Source: Silvanigrella paludirubra (lineage in GTDB: Bacteria; Bdellovibrionota_B; Oligoflexia; Silvanigrellales; Silvanigrellaceae). Taken from it: a DNA stretch of 64,000 nucleotides. Shown in pieces: positions 17,695-26,895 of this stretch; the stretch's first letter is position 1; every line of letters starts with the position of its first letter. The position numbers and the translations under genes were made by a program. Location: positions 127,168 to 191,167 of the forward strand of contig NZ_WFLM01000005.1 of assembly GCF_009208775.1 (NCBI RefSeq), written 5' to 3'. The notes below the pieces were generated by a model, which had not been told where the DNA came from, did no database searches, and saw nothing but the letters and a program-made list of their open reading frames with translations.

Positions 17695-17717
17695 TTTAGA
17701 TTCTAAAAAAAACCACA

Positions 17718-18305
17718 TTAAACTGAAACAATAGACTTAAAAGCCGTTTGAGCAACATCCCTTAAGGTGTCATCGGAACCAACGCCTCTCCCTACAACCA
17801 TTGCCCCTTCCAGGGATGAAAGAAGATAAAGAGCTTCTTTGGATGGATTTAAATTTAATTTAAACTCCTTTGACTTGACCCCAAATTCTATAATTTTTGC
17901 TAACCAATTTTGATTTAATTCGAAAAATTGACCAACAGCAATCACAATTTCTTGAGGCAAAATATCAGACTCAGCACCGAGCATTCCACAAACACACAAC
18001 CTGCGATTTGTATCATACGTTTTACTAAAAAGTTTGATATAACCATTTAGTTTGTCAACAGCTGAAAGGTTTTTTAAATCTATTTCTTCCAACAAGTTTT
18101 TAAATCGAAAACTGTAACGCTCAACAACCATCGAAACCAAACCTGATTTAGTTTGAAAATGATGGTGAATACTTGGCTTTTTTAACCCTACTTGACGAGA
18201 AATATCGTCGTAAGAAAAACCGTTGTATCCGTTTTGCTGTATCAACTGTTCTGCGGCATCTAAGATGCGGTGCGCTACAGGTGATAACTCGTCAAGCCTT
18301 TTCAT
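17718..18305 (-). CDS. TetR/AcrR family transcriptional repressor
   Basis: A 195-residue regulator. The N-terminal helix-turn-helix is plain: VAHRILDAAEQLIQQNGYNG followed by FSYDDISRQVGLKKPSIHHH, a textbook TetR DNA-binding domain. The remainder is a helical ligand domain with several cysteines (RRLCVCGMLGAE), which could be redox- or electrophile-sensitive as in NemR-type repressors. The start is ATG 18305 with GGAG upstream; the TTG at 18320 is less likely. It lies upstream of the Hsp31-like gene on the same strand, and similar operator motifs precede both, implying autoregulation and control of that gene. Confidence 0.9.
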   Translation of the reverse strand: MKRLDELSPVAHRILDAAEQLIQQNGYNGFSYDDISRQVGLKKPSIHHHFQTKSGLVSMVVERYSFRFKNLLEEIDLKNLSAVDKLNGYIKLFSKTYDTNRRLCVCGMLGAESDILPQEIVIAVGQFFELNQNWLAKIIEFGVKSKEFKLNLNPSKEALYLLSSLEGAMVVGRGVGSDDTLRDVAQTAFKSIVSV

Positions 18306-18341
18306 CAATCCATTCTCCAACTTTGTTAGGAAGTCTTCAGT

Positions 18342-18360
18342 CTACCGACTAAATGGTTTG
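18342..18360 (-). promoter_or_regulatory. Putative TetR operator upstream of tetR
   Basis: CTACCGACTAAATGGTTTG is an imperfect palindrome that matches the motif at 17676-17694 in most positions. It begins about 37 bases upstream of the tetR start codon, where a repressor would block its promoter. Confidence 0.55.
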
Positions 18361-18689
18361 TACGCCTCTTTTAAAAAGAAGTCAAATAAATTTTAACTTA
18401 AAAAAATATATTTTTTTAAAATTATGATTTTATTTGGAAATTTTAGTTTAGGAAGATGAAAGAGTAGACGAAATTCGATCTTGCGGTGAATAGGATCTCG
18501 ATTCACCGCAAAAGATGCGGTGAATCGAGATTGGCGAAAATTTCAATAGATGATTAATTCATACTTTTATTTTTGATGATGCTTTAATTTAATAATGCGT
18601 TCCTTCTTTGAAAAATTGGATCAATTCAAACGCTTTTTTATTAAAATATATATTTTTTGGATTCAAAATAATTAATATATTTAAACTAC
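18361..18689. other. Intergenic boundary between tetR and the restriction operon
   Basis: About 330 bases without a gene. The central part (18481-18531) holds the three-armed repeat described separately. The rest is AT-rich sequence with no open frame, tRNA or insertion-sequence end that I can support. It separates the 5-prime side of tetR from the 3-prime end of the restriction operon. Confidence 0.5.
18481..18531. repeat. Three-armed inverted repeat with alternative hairpins
   Basis: ATCTCGATTCACCGCA (18495-18510) is exactly complementary to TGCGGTGAATCGAGAT (18516-18531) around a five-base loop. A third arm, TTGCGGTGAAT (18481-18491), can instead pair with ATTCACCGCAA (18501-18511). No T tract follows on either strand, so it is not a standard terminator. 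It is much less AT-rich than its surroundings and lies at the end of the restriction operon. Confidence 0.8.
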
Positions 18690-19646
18690 TCAATGATCCC
18701 AATCTTTTCTTCTCACTTCTCCAGTTTGATATGCTTGCTTAATTAATTTTATATATTCTAAAAAATCACTATTTTCGTCGGCTATTCTATTAGCACTACT
18801 CCAATCAACATCGGGTCGTTCTTTTGCAGGAATTAAAATTTGGCTTTCCGAGGGCATTTCTGTATCAAGCTTAATCACTCCAATCCCATGCAAACTAGAT
18901 AACATTCGCAATTCTAATAGGGTTTTTTCTTCTATTTCTGACGCAACTAAATAACTAAAATTAGCCCACCCAGAATTGCTTACAGTTTGAAAAAAAGATT
19001 CACGAACATTTGATCGGTTCAAAAGAATTTTAACTTCAAAAGACCACAATTTTGTTTCTTTATCCGAATAAACTTTGACACAGTCCTTAACTTCACGAAG
19101 CCAGCCTTGTGTTAAGTCTTGCATGCCAACAACATCGGGGTAAAGCCACTTGTTCCCATTTGGTCCTCGAGAATTTTTTGAACATTTTTCATTAATTCTT
19201 TTGCTATATATCTCTAGTTCTGACCACAAATATTCAGATAAAATAGGGTAAAGATCTTTTTCACTTAATTGATTTTCATTTTGAGTTTCTTCACTTTTAA
19301 ATGAATTTTCTTCTGCTTTTATAATTTCAACAGCATCGCTTTGTTCCGTATAGTAATATTTTTTTGGCCGACCTTCGGTTGTCTTAATTTGAGGATGCTG
19401 ATTTTGTAAGCGTGGCCGTTTAGCTGCAATCTCGGCCGCAATTTGATTAATAAGATCCTTATCATCATTTAAAGGAATAGCTTGAGCTGTAGATCTTTTT
19501 TGTTTTTTTTTGCATTCAATAGGATAATTATTAAAAATCCAATTTGCAATTTCATTTGCAGTATATTTATTGTCTGAGTGCTGTTTTAAAAAGTCATAAG
19601 TTTTTTGAGCAATTTTGAGCCCAGAATATGCTTCTTCCAGAGTCAT
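18690..19646 (-). CDS. Restriction-associated protein: winged helix plus PD-(D/E)xK-like domain (COG2958/HrgA-like)
   Basis: A 318-residue protein encoded 13 bases after hsdR. Residues 1-55 look like a HARE-HTH winged helix (LKIAQKTYDFLKQHSDNKYT then ANEIANWIFNNY), a domain named for its presence in restriction endonucleases. An AT-hook-like EGRPKKYYY lies at 91-99. Residues 165-235 contain NKWLYPDVVGMQ and, 30 residues on, LWSFEVKILLN: the PD and ExK elements of a PD-(D/E)xK nuclease (D171, E204, K206). This layout resembles COG2958 proteins such as Helicobacter HrgA. It may act as an accessory or separate nuclease for the type I system. Catalysis is unproven. Confidence 0.65.
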   Translation of the reverse strand: MTLEEAYSGLKIAQKTYDFLKQHSDNKYTANEIANWIFNNYPIECKKKQKRSTAQAIPLNDDKDLINQIAAEIAAKRPRLQNQHPQIKTTEGRPKKYYYTEQSDAVEIIKAEENSFKSEETQNENQLSEKDLYPILSEYLWSELEIYSKRINEKCSKNSRGPNGNKWLYPDVVGMQDLTQGWLREVKDCVKVYSDKETKLWSFEVKILLNRSNVRESFFQTVSNSGWANFSYLVASEIEEKTLLELRMLSSLHGIGVIKLDTEMPSESQILIPAKERPDVDWSSANRIADENSDFLEYIKLIKQAYQTGEVRRKDWDH

Positions 19647-19659
19647 AGTCTTTTCCTAT

Positions 19660-22600
19660 TTAAGCGACTTTCGCATTTTTATGAATTATGGATAAAATAT
19701 CACAAATATGATCTATTTCTTTTATATTAAAAATTCCCTCAGGTCCTTTATTGCTAAGATCTGTAAATGGTGATTCATAAAGTAATTTAGGATCCATGTT
19801 ACCTTTAGCAGTTAAGTAATTGATAATTAAATTTATAAAATCAACTTGACTGCTTCTTAATGTTTTTCCATTTAAAAATTCCGAAAAAGCGTTTTTAGCT
19901 GCTTCTTTATCTAATCCTACAAGGCTTCGAATAAATACACCAAGGCCATCCGATTGTTGTGAAATAAGATGAATAGACTCTTCGTTCCCAATATTATTTT
20001 CAATAAATATTTTTTCAACTTCTAAAAGATCTTGTTTTGTTAAAGGAACATTCATTTTAATTTTATGAATTGATATATGATTTAAATGTTTTTTTAAAAA
20101 TAATTGTGCTTTTATTTTAAAGTTTTCTAAATTTCCCTCAGCAGAAAAGTTACTATTTTCCCCTGAAATTGGAATAGGAACAATTGTGCCTTCATCAATT
20201 ATGTCCTCAAAATTGGTATAAACAATTCTTCTTTGAGATTTTTCAATAAAGACAACTAAATTTCTAAGATTTTTTCGTGTATTTTCAAGTATAGGAATGT
20301 TGATATCTTGCCACCATTCTTCATTTTGAATGTCTATTATAAGATCCATATGTTTAGCTACGCTAGGTATATTCGATTTTTCTTGAAGCAAATTACAAAT
20401 TGAAATTAATTTTTCAGAATACTTTTGATAGTCTAATTGGTCGTTTAATATAGATATTTGCATTTGGTACATTAAAATATCAAATCTTTTTAATTCTTGA
20501 GGCTCTGCTTCTAATTCACATGGTAGGCCAGCAACTTCGTTAGACAGGGCTTCATAATCATCTTCAGTTAATTCTTTCCAAGAATCAAAATTAGCAAATT
20601 TTTCAACACTTTTTCTATAGTGCCTGACTACAAAATTCTCTACATTTATTGCTGCTATTTCTTTGTGTAGTTCCTTTTTTGTGTCATTAATAATTCCAAT
20701 GTAATTGGCATCATTATTTAAACTTTGAATATATTCAAGCCTTGTAGTAAATAAACGATGTGAAATAGATTTTTGAACAGAAGGTTCTTTTAGTTCTGGA
20801 TTTTGTCCAAAAAATTCTAAGTTTTGACAATAATCAAAAATATAAAAATTTTCTTTGTCTTTGCCTGGAGCAAATAAATCAGGGCATAAACGAGTACCGC
20901 GACCTATCATTTGCCAAAACTTGGTTTTTGATCTGACCATTTTAAAAAAGACAAGATTCACAACTTCTGGAACATCTATCCCTGTATCAAGCATATCTAC
21001 AGAAATGGCTATGTGTGGATCTTTCTCTTTTATTGAAAAGTCTTCCAAAATATTTTGTGCATAGGCTGTACTATGGGTAATAATTTTGGCAAATGAACCT
21101 TTATAATGAGGATAATTTGCATCAAAACGCTCCGCAATAAAATTTGCGTGTGCTTGGTTTTTTGCAAATATAATAGTTTTTCCAATTCGATCGCCACCAT
21201 TTACACAAATACCTCGCGTCATTAAATATTCTAAAACTTTATCTACGGTATTCACGTTAAAGAGCCAGTTATTGAGAGCACTAGCATCAATGGTTTGAGG
21301 TCTTATTTCATCTGCTCCTTCACTCCATTCTATTTCATCCCATTGCTGTTTTTCTTGATCTGAAAGTTCATTGTATTTAATTCCTTCTCGTAAAAACCAT
21401 GTAGGAACAGAAGTAGGAATAGGAGGAACTAAATATTTTTCTTCTATGGCAATTGATAATTCATAAGCATCTGTTGGAACATTTTCTTGGAGATCAAAAA
21501 GATCGTAAGTGTTTCTATCTATTTCACTTCTTGGAGTAGCAGTAAGCCCCACAAGCAACGAATCAAAGTAACTAAAAATATGTTTGTATTTTTGATATAC
21601 GGAACGGTGTGCTTCATCTACAATAATTAAATCAAAATAACCTGGGGTAAAAATTCTTTTTTCTTCATTTGTTTCGTTAATTAATCCCATCATAGTCTGA
21701 TAAGTTGAAACACACACACGCCCTTGTCCTGCATGGTCTTCAATTAAATTAACAGGCGAAGAATTTGGCAGAAATTTTTTAAACGCATTTAAAGCTTGTT
21801 TTACAAGCGAAACTCTATCCGCTAAAAACAAAACTCGTTTTACCCAATTACTTTGCATAAGAACATCGCACAGAGCAATAACAGTTCTCGTTTTACCTGT
21901 TCCTGTGGCCATAACAACCAAAGCTTTGCGATTTTTTTCTTTTTCAAAAGATTCGCATATTTTTTTTATGGCACGGTATTGATAATAACGGCCTGCAATT
22001 TCATCATTTATTTCTGCATCAACTATAGATTTTTTTGTGTTACGTCTCTGGATTAAGAGTTGCAGTTCTTGTTTTGTATAAAAACCCTGAACTTTTCTTG
22101 GAGGATAATTTAAATCATCCCACAAATAATGATCGTAGCCATTTGTGTAAAAAATAACGGGACGCACACCATGTTCTTTTTCTAAGCAATCGGCATACAG
22201 TTTTGCTTGTTCTTTCCCTATTTGTGGATCTTTTTTAGTACGTTTAGCTTCGACAACGCCAAGTGGTTTGCCATCATCCCCCCACAAAACATAGTCAACA
22301 TACCCAACGCCTGAATTGCTTGGCATGCCTGTTACTTTATATTCTCGATCTTTTTCATTACCTAAAGACCAACCTGCTTCTTTTAATAAGAGATCAATAA
22401 AATAATCTCGCGTTTGCTCTTCGGAGTAATCATGGGTATCTATTCTTGCCGAATTTAGCTTTTTAATTTCTGCAATCTCTGCTCTTAATTTTTCAATTTC
22501 AGAATCTAAATTTGTTTTATCATTTATTAATTTGGAATTTTTTTCTTTTTGTTCTTGATATTCGGTTTCGTATTTTTTTAATTGTTCAATGGTCTTTTTT

Positions 22601-23040
22601 GGAACAAGAATTGTTTGGGGGACTAAAGAATCATCAAAGATTAATGACTCGGGTAGTTTTTGATATTTATTATATCCCCGCGCTAACCAATAACATATGT
22701 GAAATAATTCTTTTACCGTTGACATCGCGTCTCTGGTTGTTACTTCTCTATTGCTGTGAACAGCATTGTTACCTAGTTTTGTAATGATCCGCATTTTTTG
22801 AAATAATGCTTCGCCAACAAGGTCTTTAAATGTTTTTTCATGAATAAGGGAACTTAAATTATCTTGGTAAGGCATGCTTAATGAATTATCGAACTTATAT
22901 AACCAAGAAACAGCAAGCTCAAGACAACGTCTTGTATAAAAACAAGACGTTCGTGGATCATGATGTATCGAATTTTCTGCTTTATTTGCTGCTTCGTATA
23001 GGAACTCCCAATCTGCTTGAAGAAAAGAAAAGTTGCTCAT
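19660..23040 (-). CDS. hsdR: Type I restriction enzyme, R subunit
   Basis: An 1126-residue motor/nuclease subunit. Residues 1-125 form a DUF4145-like helical domain (HDPRTSCFYTRRCLELAVSW and NNAVHSNREVT), followed by a coiled coil at about 148-196. The HSDR nuclease core is GYVDYVLWGDDGKPLGVVEA then K (D249, E264, K266). Helicase motifs follow: ATGTGKT 378-384 (Walker A), DEAH 475-478, TATP 500-503 and QMIGRGTRLCPD (motif VI). The C-terminal 300 residues are helical as expected for binding HsdM. All motifs are intact. The DUF4145 start is like EcoEI-type R subunits. It overlaps hsdS by four bases, so M, S and R are translationally coupled. Confidence 0.96.
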   Translation of the reverse strand: MSNFSFLQADWEFLYEAANKAENSIHHDPRTSCFYTRRCLELAVSWLYKFDNSLSMPYQDNLSSLIHEKTFKDLVGEALFQKMRIITKLGNNAVHSNREVTTRDAMSTVKELFHICYWLARGYNKYQKLPESLIFDDSLVPQTILVPKKTIEQLKKYETEYQEQKEKNSKLINDKTNLDSEIEKLRAEIAEIKKLNSARIDTHDYSEEQTRDYFIDLLLKEAGWSLGNEKDREYKVTGMPSNSGVGYVDYVLWGDDGKPLGVVEAKRTKKDPQIGKEQAKLYADCLEKEHGVRPVIFYTNGYDHYLWDDLNYPPRKVQGFYTKQELQLLIQRRNTKKSIVDAEINDEIAGRYYQYRAIKKICESFEKEKNRKALVVMATGTGKTRTVIALCDVLMQSNWVKRVLFLADRVSLVKQALNAFKKFLPNSSPVNLIEDHAGQGRVCVSTYQTMMGLINETNEEKRIFTPGYFDLIIVDEAHRSVYQKYKHIFSYFDSLLVGLTATPRSEIDRNTYDLFDLQENVPTDAYELSIAIEEKYLVPPIPTSVPTWFLREGIKYNELSDQEKQQWDEIEWSEGADEIRPQTIDASALNNWLFNVNTVDKVLEYLMTRGICVNGGDRIGKTIIFAKNQAHANFIAERFDANYPHYKGSFAKIITHSTAYAQNILEDFSIKEKDPHIAISVDMLDTGIDVPEVVNLVFFKMVRSKTKFWQMIGRGTRLCPDLFAPGKDKENFYIFDYCQNLEFFGQNPELKEPSVQKSISHRLFTTRLEYIQSLNNDANYIGIINDTKKELHKEIAAINVENFVVRHYRKSVEKFANFDSWKELTEDDYEALSNEVAGLPCELEAEPQELKRFDILMYQMQISILNDQLDYQKYSEKLISICNLLQEKSNIPSVAKHMDLIIDIQNEEWWQDINIPILENTRKNLRNLVVFIEKSQRRIVYTNFEDIIDEGTIVPIPISGENSNFSAEGNLENFKIKAQLFLKKHLNHISIHKIKMNVPLTKQDLLEVEKIFIENNIGNEESIHLISQQSDGLGVFIRSLVGLDKEAAKNAFSEFLNGKTLRSSQVDFINLIINYLTAKGNMDPKLLYESPFTDLSNKGPEGIFNIKEIDHICDILSIIHKNAKVA

Positions 23041-24251
23041 AATTGGCTCTCTGGTTGTTTGTTTTGGTTTTTTGCATGGTTTTTTAAAATACTTTCTAAG
23101 GAATCATTTTTGCTAAGTTCGCCTTTAAAGGCGCGGTCTTGGAGGGAGGAGAATAAGTTATTAAGTTGTTCAAAAAATAATTGATAAATTTTAATCTGTT
23201 TTGAAATAACAACAATACGGTTAATGTATTTTTTTTGAAGATTGGGACAAGGGATTGGAATATTTATAGACCCAAGTCCTTGTGTATTAATATTATACTG
23301 TCCTGCAGAAGTTTTGCTTTTAGATAATAATTGTCGTCGACCTTCTTGACTTAAAAGAAAATCGCGTAAATAAATAGAATTAACTTCATTCCTTAATCTT
23401 AATCTAATAAGATATGATGCATAAATAAATATATTATCATCGTACCCAGATTCAATTACTCGACAAGTTTCAAAAACAGCGCATCTGCCAACATAATTTT
23501 GATTACCATTTGTTCTTACAATTAATAAATCACCCTCTTGTAATTTTAATCTATGAAATTCTGAATCATCAACTAAAACATTTTTAATTTCTTCAAAATT
23601 TAATTCACCCTGAAAAACATTTGGAATTCTTAATGTTGGATAACCCTTTTCACCCGATTTATTTGATGTTCCGTATCTGAATTCATGAACTAATTGCTCC
23701 AGGGGCTTAATTACCCATCCCTTCGAATTTGTCACAGGATCACCAAACATATCCAAAAAAATAGATTTTTTAAGTTCATTCAGATGCTCAATAGCTTGGC
23801 GGCGTTTTGTGCGAAGTTCGTCAGCGCGATCAAGAATGTCTGCAATTCTTTTTTGTTCTGGGAGGGGGGGGAGATCTATTTTATATTTTCCAAGCGATTG
23901 AAGAGTAATTTGTGGCTGCGCTGCACCGGTAATTATATATTTAAAACCTTTATGCTTTAAAAAATGAGCCAGATAATCTTGATTAACTTTTAAAGTATCA
24001 AGATTATCAAGTGCCATTGCATTTCCAGTGACGTATGATTTTGATTCACACACGTTGATAGTTCCACATGTAGCACCTCTACATGTAATTAATATTGTGG
24101 GTTCTTCATGATTGTAACGATCAAAATATCCAATAACTCCATTTGCACCATAAACAGGATATCCGATTTCAGTTAACTGTTCTTGTGTGATTGTTGGCCA
24201 CTGTTTTGGTCTGCAAATCTCAGTTAAAAAAACTTGTTCCCACGCTTTCAT
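23037..24251 (-). CDS. hsdS: Type I restriction enzyme, specificity subunit
   Basis: A 404-residue S subunit that recognises the split DNA target for methylation and cleavage. Target-recognition domain one spans about 1-127. The central conserved helix follows (IDLPPLPEQKRIADILDRAD to KSIFLDMFGD, about 125-171). Domain two spans about 178-345 and ends with the second conserved region (IPIPCPNLQKKYINRIVVIS). Two different domains imply a bipartite asymmetric target, which cannot be read from sequence. Its start overlaps the hsdM stop by four bases and its stop overlaps hsdR by four bases. No inverted partial hsdS copies are seen, so phase variation by recombination is not suggested. Confidence 0.95.
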   Translation of the reverse strand: MKAWEQVFLTEICRPKQWPTITQEQLTEIGYPVYGANGVIGYFDRYNHEEPTILITCRGATCGTINVCESKSYVTGNAMALDNLDTLKVNQDYLAHFLKHKGFKYIITGAAQPQITLQSLGKYKIDLPPLPEQKRIADILDRADELRTKRRQAIEHLNELKKSIFLDMFGDPVTNSKGWVIKPLEQLVHEFRYGTSNKSGEKGYPTLRIPNVFQGELNFEEIKNVLVDDSEFHRLKLQEGDLLIVRTNGNQNYVGRCAVFETCRVIESGYDDNIFIYASYLIRLRLRNEVNSIYLRDFLLSQEGRRQLLSKSKTSAGQYNINTQGLGSINIPIPCPNLQKKYINRIVVISKQIKIYQLFFEQLNNLFSSLQDRAFKGELSKNDSLESILKNHAKNQNKQPESQL

Positions 24252-25786
24252 CCCAACATCCCTTCTAACTCTTTCATCCCTCGCTGAATTTCGGTTTCTA
24301 ATTTCGCAAGGTCTGCAAGAATTTCTAAAGGAGCACGATGTTCTACTTCCTCATGCACAACTTCTTTGTAGCGGTTCAAACTTAAATCGTAGTCTTGAGC
24401 GACAATATCTTTTTTAGGAACACAAAAACTTTGTTCGGTACGTTTGCGTTTTCGTTCTTCTGTATTTCTTTTTTCGAAACGAGAAAGGACATCGGGTAAA
24501 TTATTTTTATTTAATTCATCACTATTTAATTTAACTTGTATTGTAGCACCAAGTTTATCTTCACTTAATAAAGGGGTACGTTTGTCATCTAAACTCCAAC
24601 CGTCCGCTTTAACATCATAAAACCAAACCGAGTCAGTTCCACCAGAATTTGTTTTTGTAAAAAATAAAATTGCGGTTGAAACACCAGCATAAGGTTTAAA
24701 AACACCGCCAGGTAAAGAAACAACAGCATCGAGTTTTTGTTCTTCCACAATCATTTTTCGTAACTCTTTATGTGCTTTACTGGAGCCAAATAAAACTCCA
24801 TCGGGAACAATGACAGCAGCACGTCCGCCTGGTTTTAAAAGCTGTAAAATAAGGGCAAGAAATAACAATTCGGTTTTTTTGGTTTTCACCACTTGTTGTA
24901 AATTTTTAGCAACATTTTCATTATCAAGAGAACCAGCAAAGGGTGGATTTGCAAGAAGTAACGTGTATTTTTCCTCTTCATCGGAATGATCTTGTGACAG
25001 AGAATCACGATACAAAACATCGGGATTTTCCACACCGTGCAAAAGCATATTCATACTACCAATACGTAACATCGTGCTATCAAAATCAAAACCATGAAAA
25101 GCTTTGTGATGAAAGTGATCTTTTAGTTTTGCATCTCGGAGTATTTCAGGGTGTTTTTCGCGTAAATATTCACTGGCTGCCACTAAAAAACCGCATGTGC
25201 CACTAGCAGGATCGCAAATCACATCTTTGGGATTTGGTTTCATCATTTCAACCATCAAACGAATGATGTGTCTTGGAGTACGAAATTGTCCATTTTGACC
25301 TGCTGTCGCAATTTTACCGAGCATATATTCATACAAATCGCCTTTGGTATCTCTATCTTCCATAGGAACTTGATCGAGTAAATCAACAACTTTTGCAAGC
25401 AATGCAGGTGTTGGTATCGTAAAACGAGCGTCCTTCATATGACCTGAATACGTAGAACCATCGCCACCCAAATTTCGAAGAAAAGGAAACACATGTTCGC
25501 TAATCACCGTAAACATTTCTGCGGGGGATTGGTTTTTAAAACGCGACCAACGCAAATCTTGGTAGTTTCGTCCTTTTTGATCTTTTCCATTGGGGAAAAT
25601 TTGTTTTTCCATGGATTTTTTTAAGCGGGTCGCTTTGTTTTCTTCTAGAGTTTGAAGATCATCAAGGCGTCGTATGAAGAGTAAATATGTAATTTGTTCA
25701 AGAACCTCTAGTGGGTTTGAAATTCCACCAGTCCAAAAGGAGTCCCAGATTTTGTCGATTTGATTTCTTAATTCACCTGTAAGCAT
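24248..25786 (-). CDS. hsdM: Type I restriction enzyme, DNA adenine N6-methyltransferase subunit
   Basis: A 512-residue M subunit, first gene of the operon. The N-terminal helical domain carries LEVLEQITYLLFIRRLDDLQ, typical of HsdM. TPRHIIRLMVEMMKPNPKDV leads into the SAM-binding CDPASGTCGF (192-200), and the catalytic motif is NPPF (280-283). The C-terminal region has YDLSLNRYKEV, the conserved end seen in HsdM proteins. ATG 25786 is preceded by AGGA. All motifs are intact, so modification activity is expected. The operon appears richer in G and C than the flanking genes, consistent with acquisition by transfer. Confidence 0.97.
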   Translation of the reverse strand: MLTGELRNQIDKIWDSFWTGGISNPLEVLEQITYLLFIRRLDDLQTLEENKATRLKKSMEKQIFPNGKDQKGRNYQDLRWSRFKNQSPAEMFTVISEHVFPFLRNLGGDGSTYSGHMKDARFTIPTPALLAKVVDLLDQVPMEDRDTKGDLYEYMLGKIATAGQNGQFRTPRHIIRLMVEMMKPNPKDVICDPASGTCGFLVAASEYLREKHPEILRDAKLKDHFHHKAFHGFDFDSTMLRIGSMNMLLHGVENPDVLYRDSLSQDHSDEEEKYTLLLANPPFAGSLDNENVAKNLQQVVKTKKTELLFLALILQLLKPGGRAAVIVPDGVLFGSSKAHKELRKMIVEEQKLDAVVSLPGGVFKPYAGVSTAILFFTKTNSGGTDSVWFYDVKADGWSLDDKRTPLLSEDKLGATIQVKLNSDELNKNNLPDVLSRFEKRNTEERKRKRTEQSFCVPKKDIVAQDYDLSLNRYKEVVHEEVEHRAPLEILADLAKLETEIQRGMKELEGMLG

Positions 25787-26100
25787 CTTCTATCCTAACT
25801 ACAATCGTAGGTGTTATGTATATGACTTCCTTTCTATTCTTATTAAAAAAATTTTTCTATAGGATATTGAAGCAATTTTCGAAAAAAAATTTTTGCTGAA
25901 AATTAAATCACTCTATAATAAATAGAATATTAAAAATTTGGAATATTATATTAATTGAAATTCCACAAACCGAATTTACTTCTCAAATCATTATAAATCG
26001 AATAGGTATTTATATTGATTTGAATTTTCTTATTGGAATGCTTGTTGAAATTTGTTTACCTGTAATTTTTTAAAAAAGTATTTTTACCACAAAAAAAATC
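25787..26100. other. Intergenic region upstream of hsdM, with an unassigned open frame
   Basis: About 314 bases between the hsdM start and the end of the TauE-like gene. It should hold the promoter of the restriction operon. On the plus strand 25900-26073 stays open for 57 codons but has no ATG or GTG near its beginning and no ribosome site; its translation includes IEIPQTEFTSQIIINRIGIY. It could be a gene remnant or chance. No RNA gene or transposon end was recognised. Confidence 0.35.
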
Positions 26101-26895
26101 TTACAATAAATTGCTTATTAACATTTTTGAGCTAATTAATATTAAAAATACAGCAAATATTTTCTTTAAAACACCAACAGGCATAGAGTGAGCAAGTTTA
26201 GCACCTAAAGGAACAAACAAAAGGCTTGTAGGGACAATTGAAAAAACAGCAGGCCAATAAATGTATCCAGCTGTAAAGCCAAGCCCATTTTTTATTCCAA
26301 CTAAAACATAACCTAATGCACCTGCTAGAGCTATTGGCAATCCGCAAGCCGCAGATGTAGCAATCGCATTACGGACTGGAATACGAAACCAAAGCAATAA
26401 AGGAACAACTAAAGAACCTCCACCTATACCAACTAAAGCGCTCATATTTCCTATTAAAAAACCACTCAAACCACTTCCAATTTTACCTGGAAATTCTTTC
26501 ATGGCTTTTGGCTCTGCTTGTATTAAAAGCTGTAGAGAAATTAACAAAAGAAAAGTTCCAAAAATAATTTTCAAAATATTATTTGATAAAGAGCTCGCAA
26601 CAAAAGCTCCTAATAAAGTACCTAAAACCATTCCAGGGGCAAGTTTTTTTACTAAACTCCATTGAATTGCTTTTCTTTTTTGATGAGCACGTATGGATGA
26701 AATGGCAGTAAATATGATTGTTGTTAAAGATGTTGCTAAAACAATTTGCATTAAATGATTTTGATTTATTTGTGGTTGATTTTGAAAAACCCATAATAAT
26801 GTAGGAACAAGAATTATTCCTCCACCAATACCAAGTAATCCAGCTAAAATTCCAGTAAAAGAACCTAATAAAAGTAAATAAAAAATTTCAATCAT
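26101..26895 (-). CDS. TauE/SafE family membrane exporter
   Basis: A 264-residue polytopic inner-membrane protein of the sulfite exporter TauE/SafE (DUF81) family. The two halves each carry the family motif: FTGILAGLLGIGGGIILVPT at the N-terminus and MSALVGIGGGSLVVPLLLWF in the middle. Family members move sulfite, sulfoacetate or other small organic anions. Its start overlaps by four bases the stop of a PEP-mutase/isocitrate-lyase-like gene, so the two products are translationally coupled and probably act in one pathway. The substrate may be a product or precursor of that enzyme; this is inference. Confidence 0.88.
   Translation of the reverse strand: MIEIFYLLLLGSFTGILAGLLGIGGGIILVPTLLWVFQNQPQINQNHLMQIVLATSLTTIIFTAISSIRAHQKRKAIQWSLVKKLAPGMVLGTLLGAFVASSLSNNILKIIFGTFLLLISLQLLIQAEPKAMKEFPGKIGSGLSGFLIGNMSALVGIGGGSLVVPLLLWFRIPVRNAIATSAACGLPIALAGALGYVLVGIKNGLGFTAGYIYWPAVFSIVPTSLLFVPLGAKLAHSMPVGVLKKIFAVFLILISSKMLISNLL

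Noticed and set aside
23037-24251. Phase-variable hsdS switching
   Set aside because: Only one hsdS gene is present, with no partial or inverted copies and no recombinase nearby.
18361-25900. Signs of a prophage or transposon carrying the restriction operon
   Set aside because: No integrase, transposase, tRNA target or matching end repeats were found. Only the composition by eye and the border hairpin hint at transfer.
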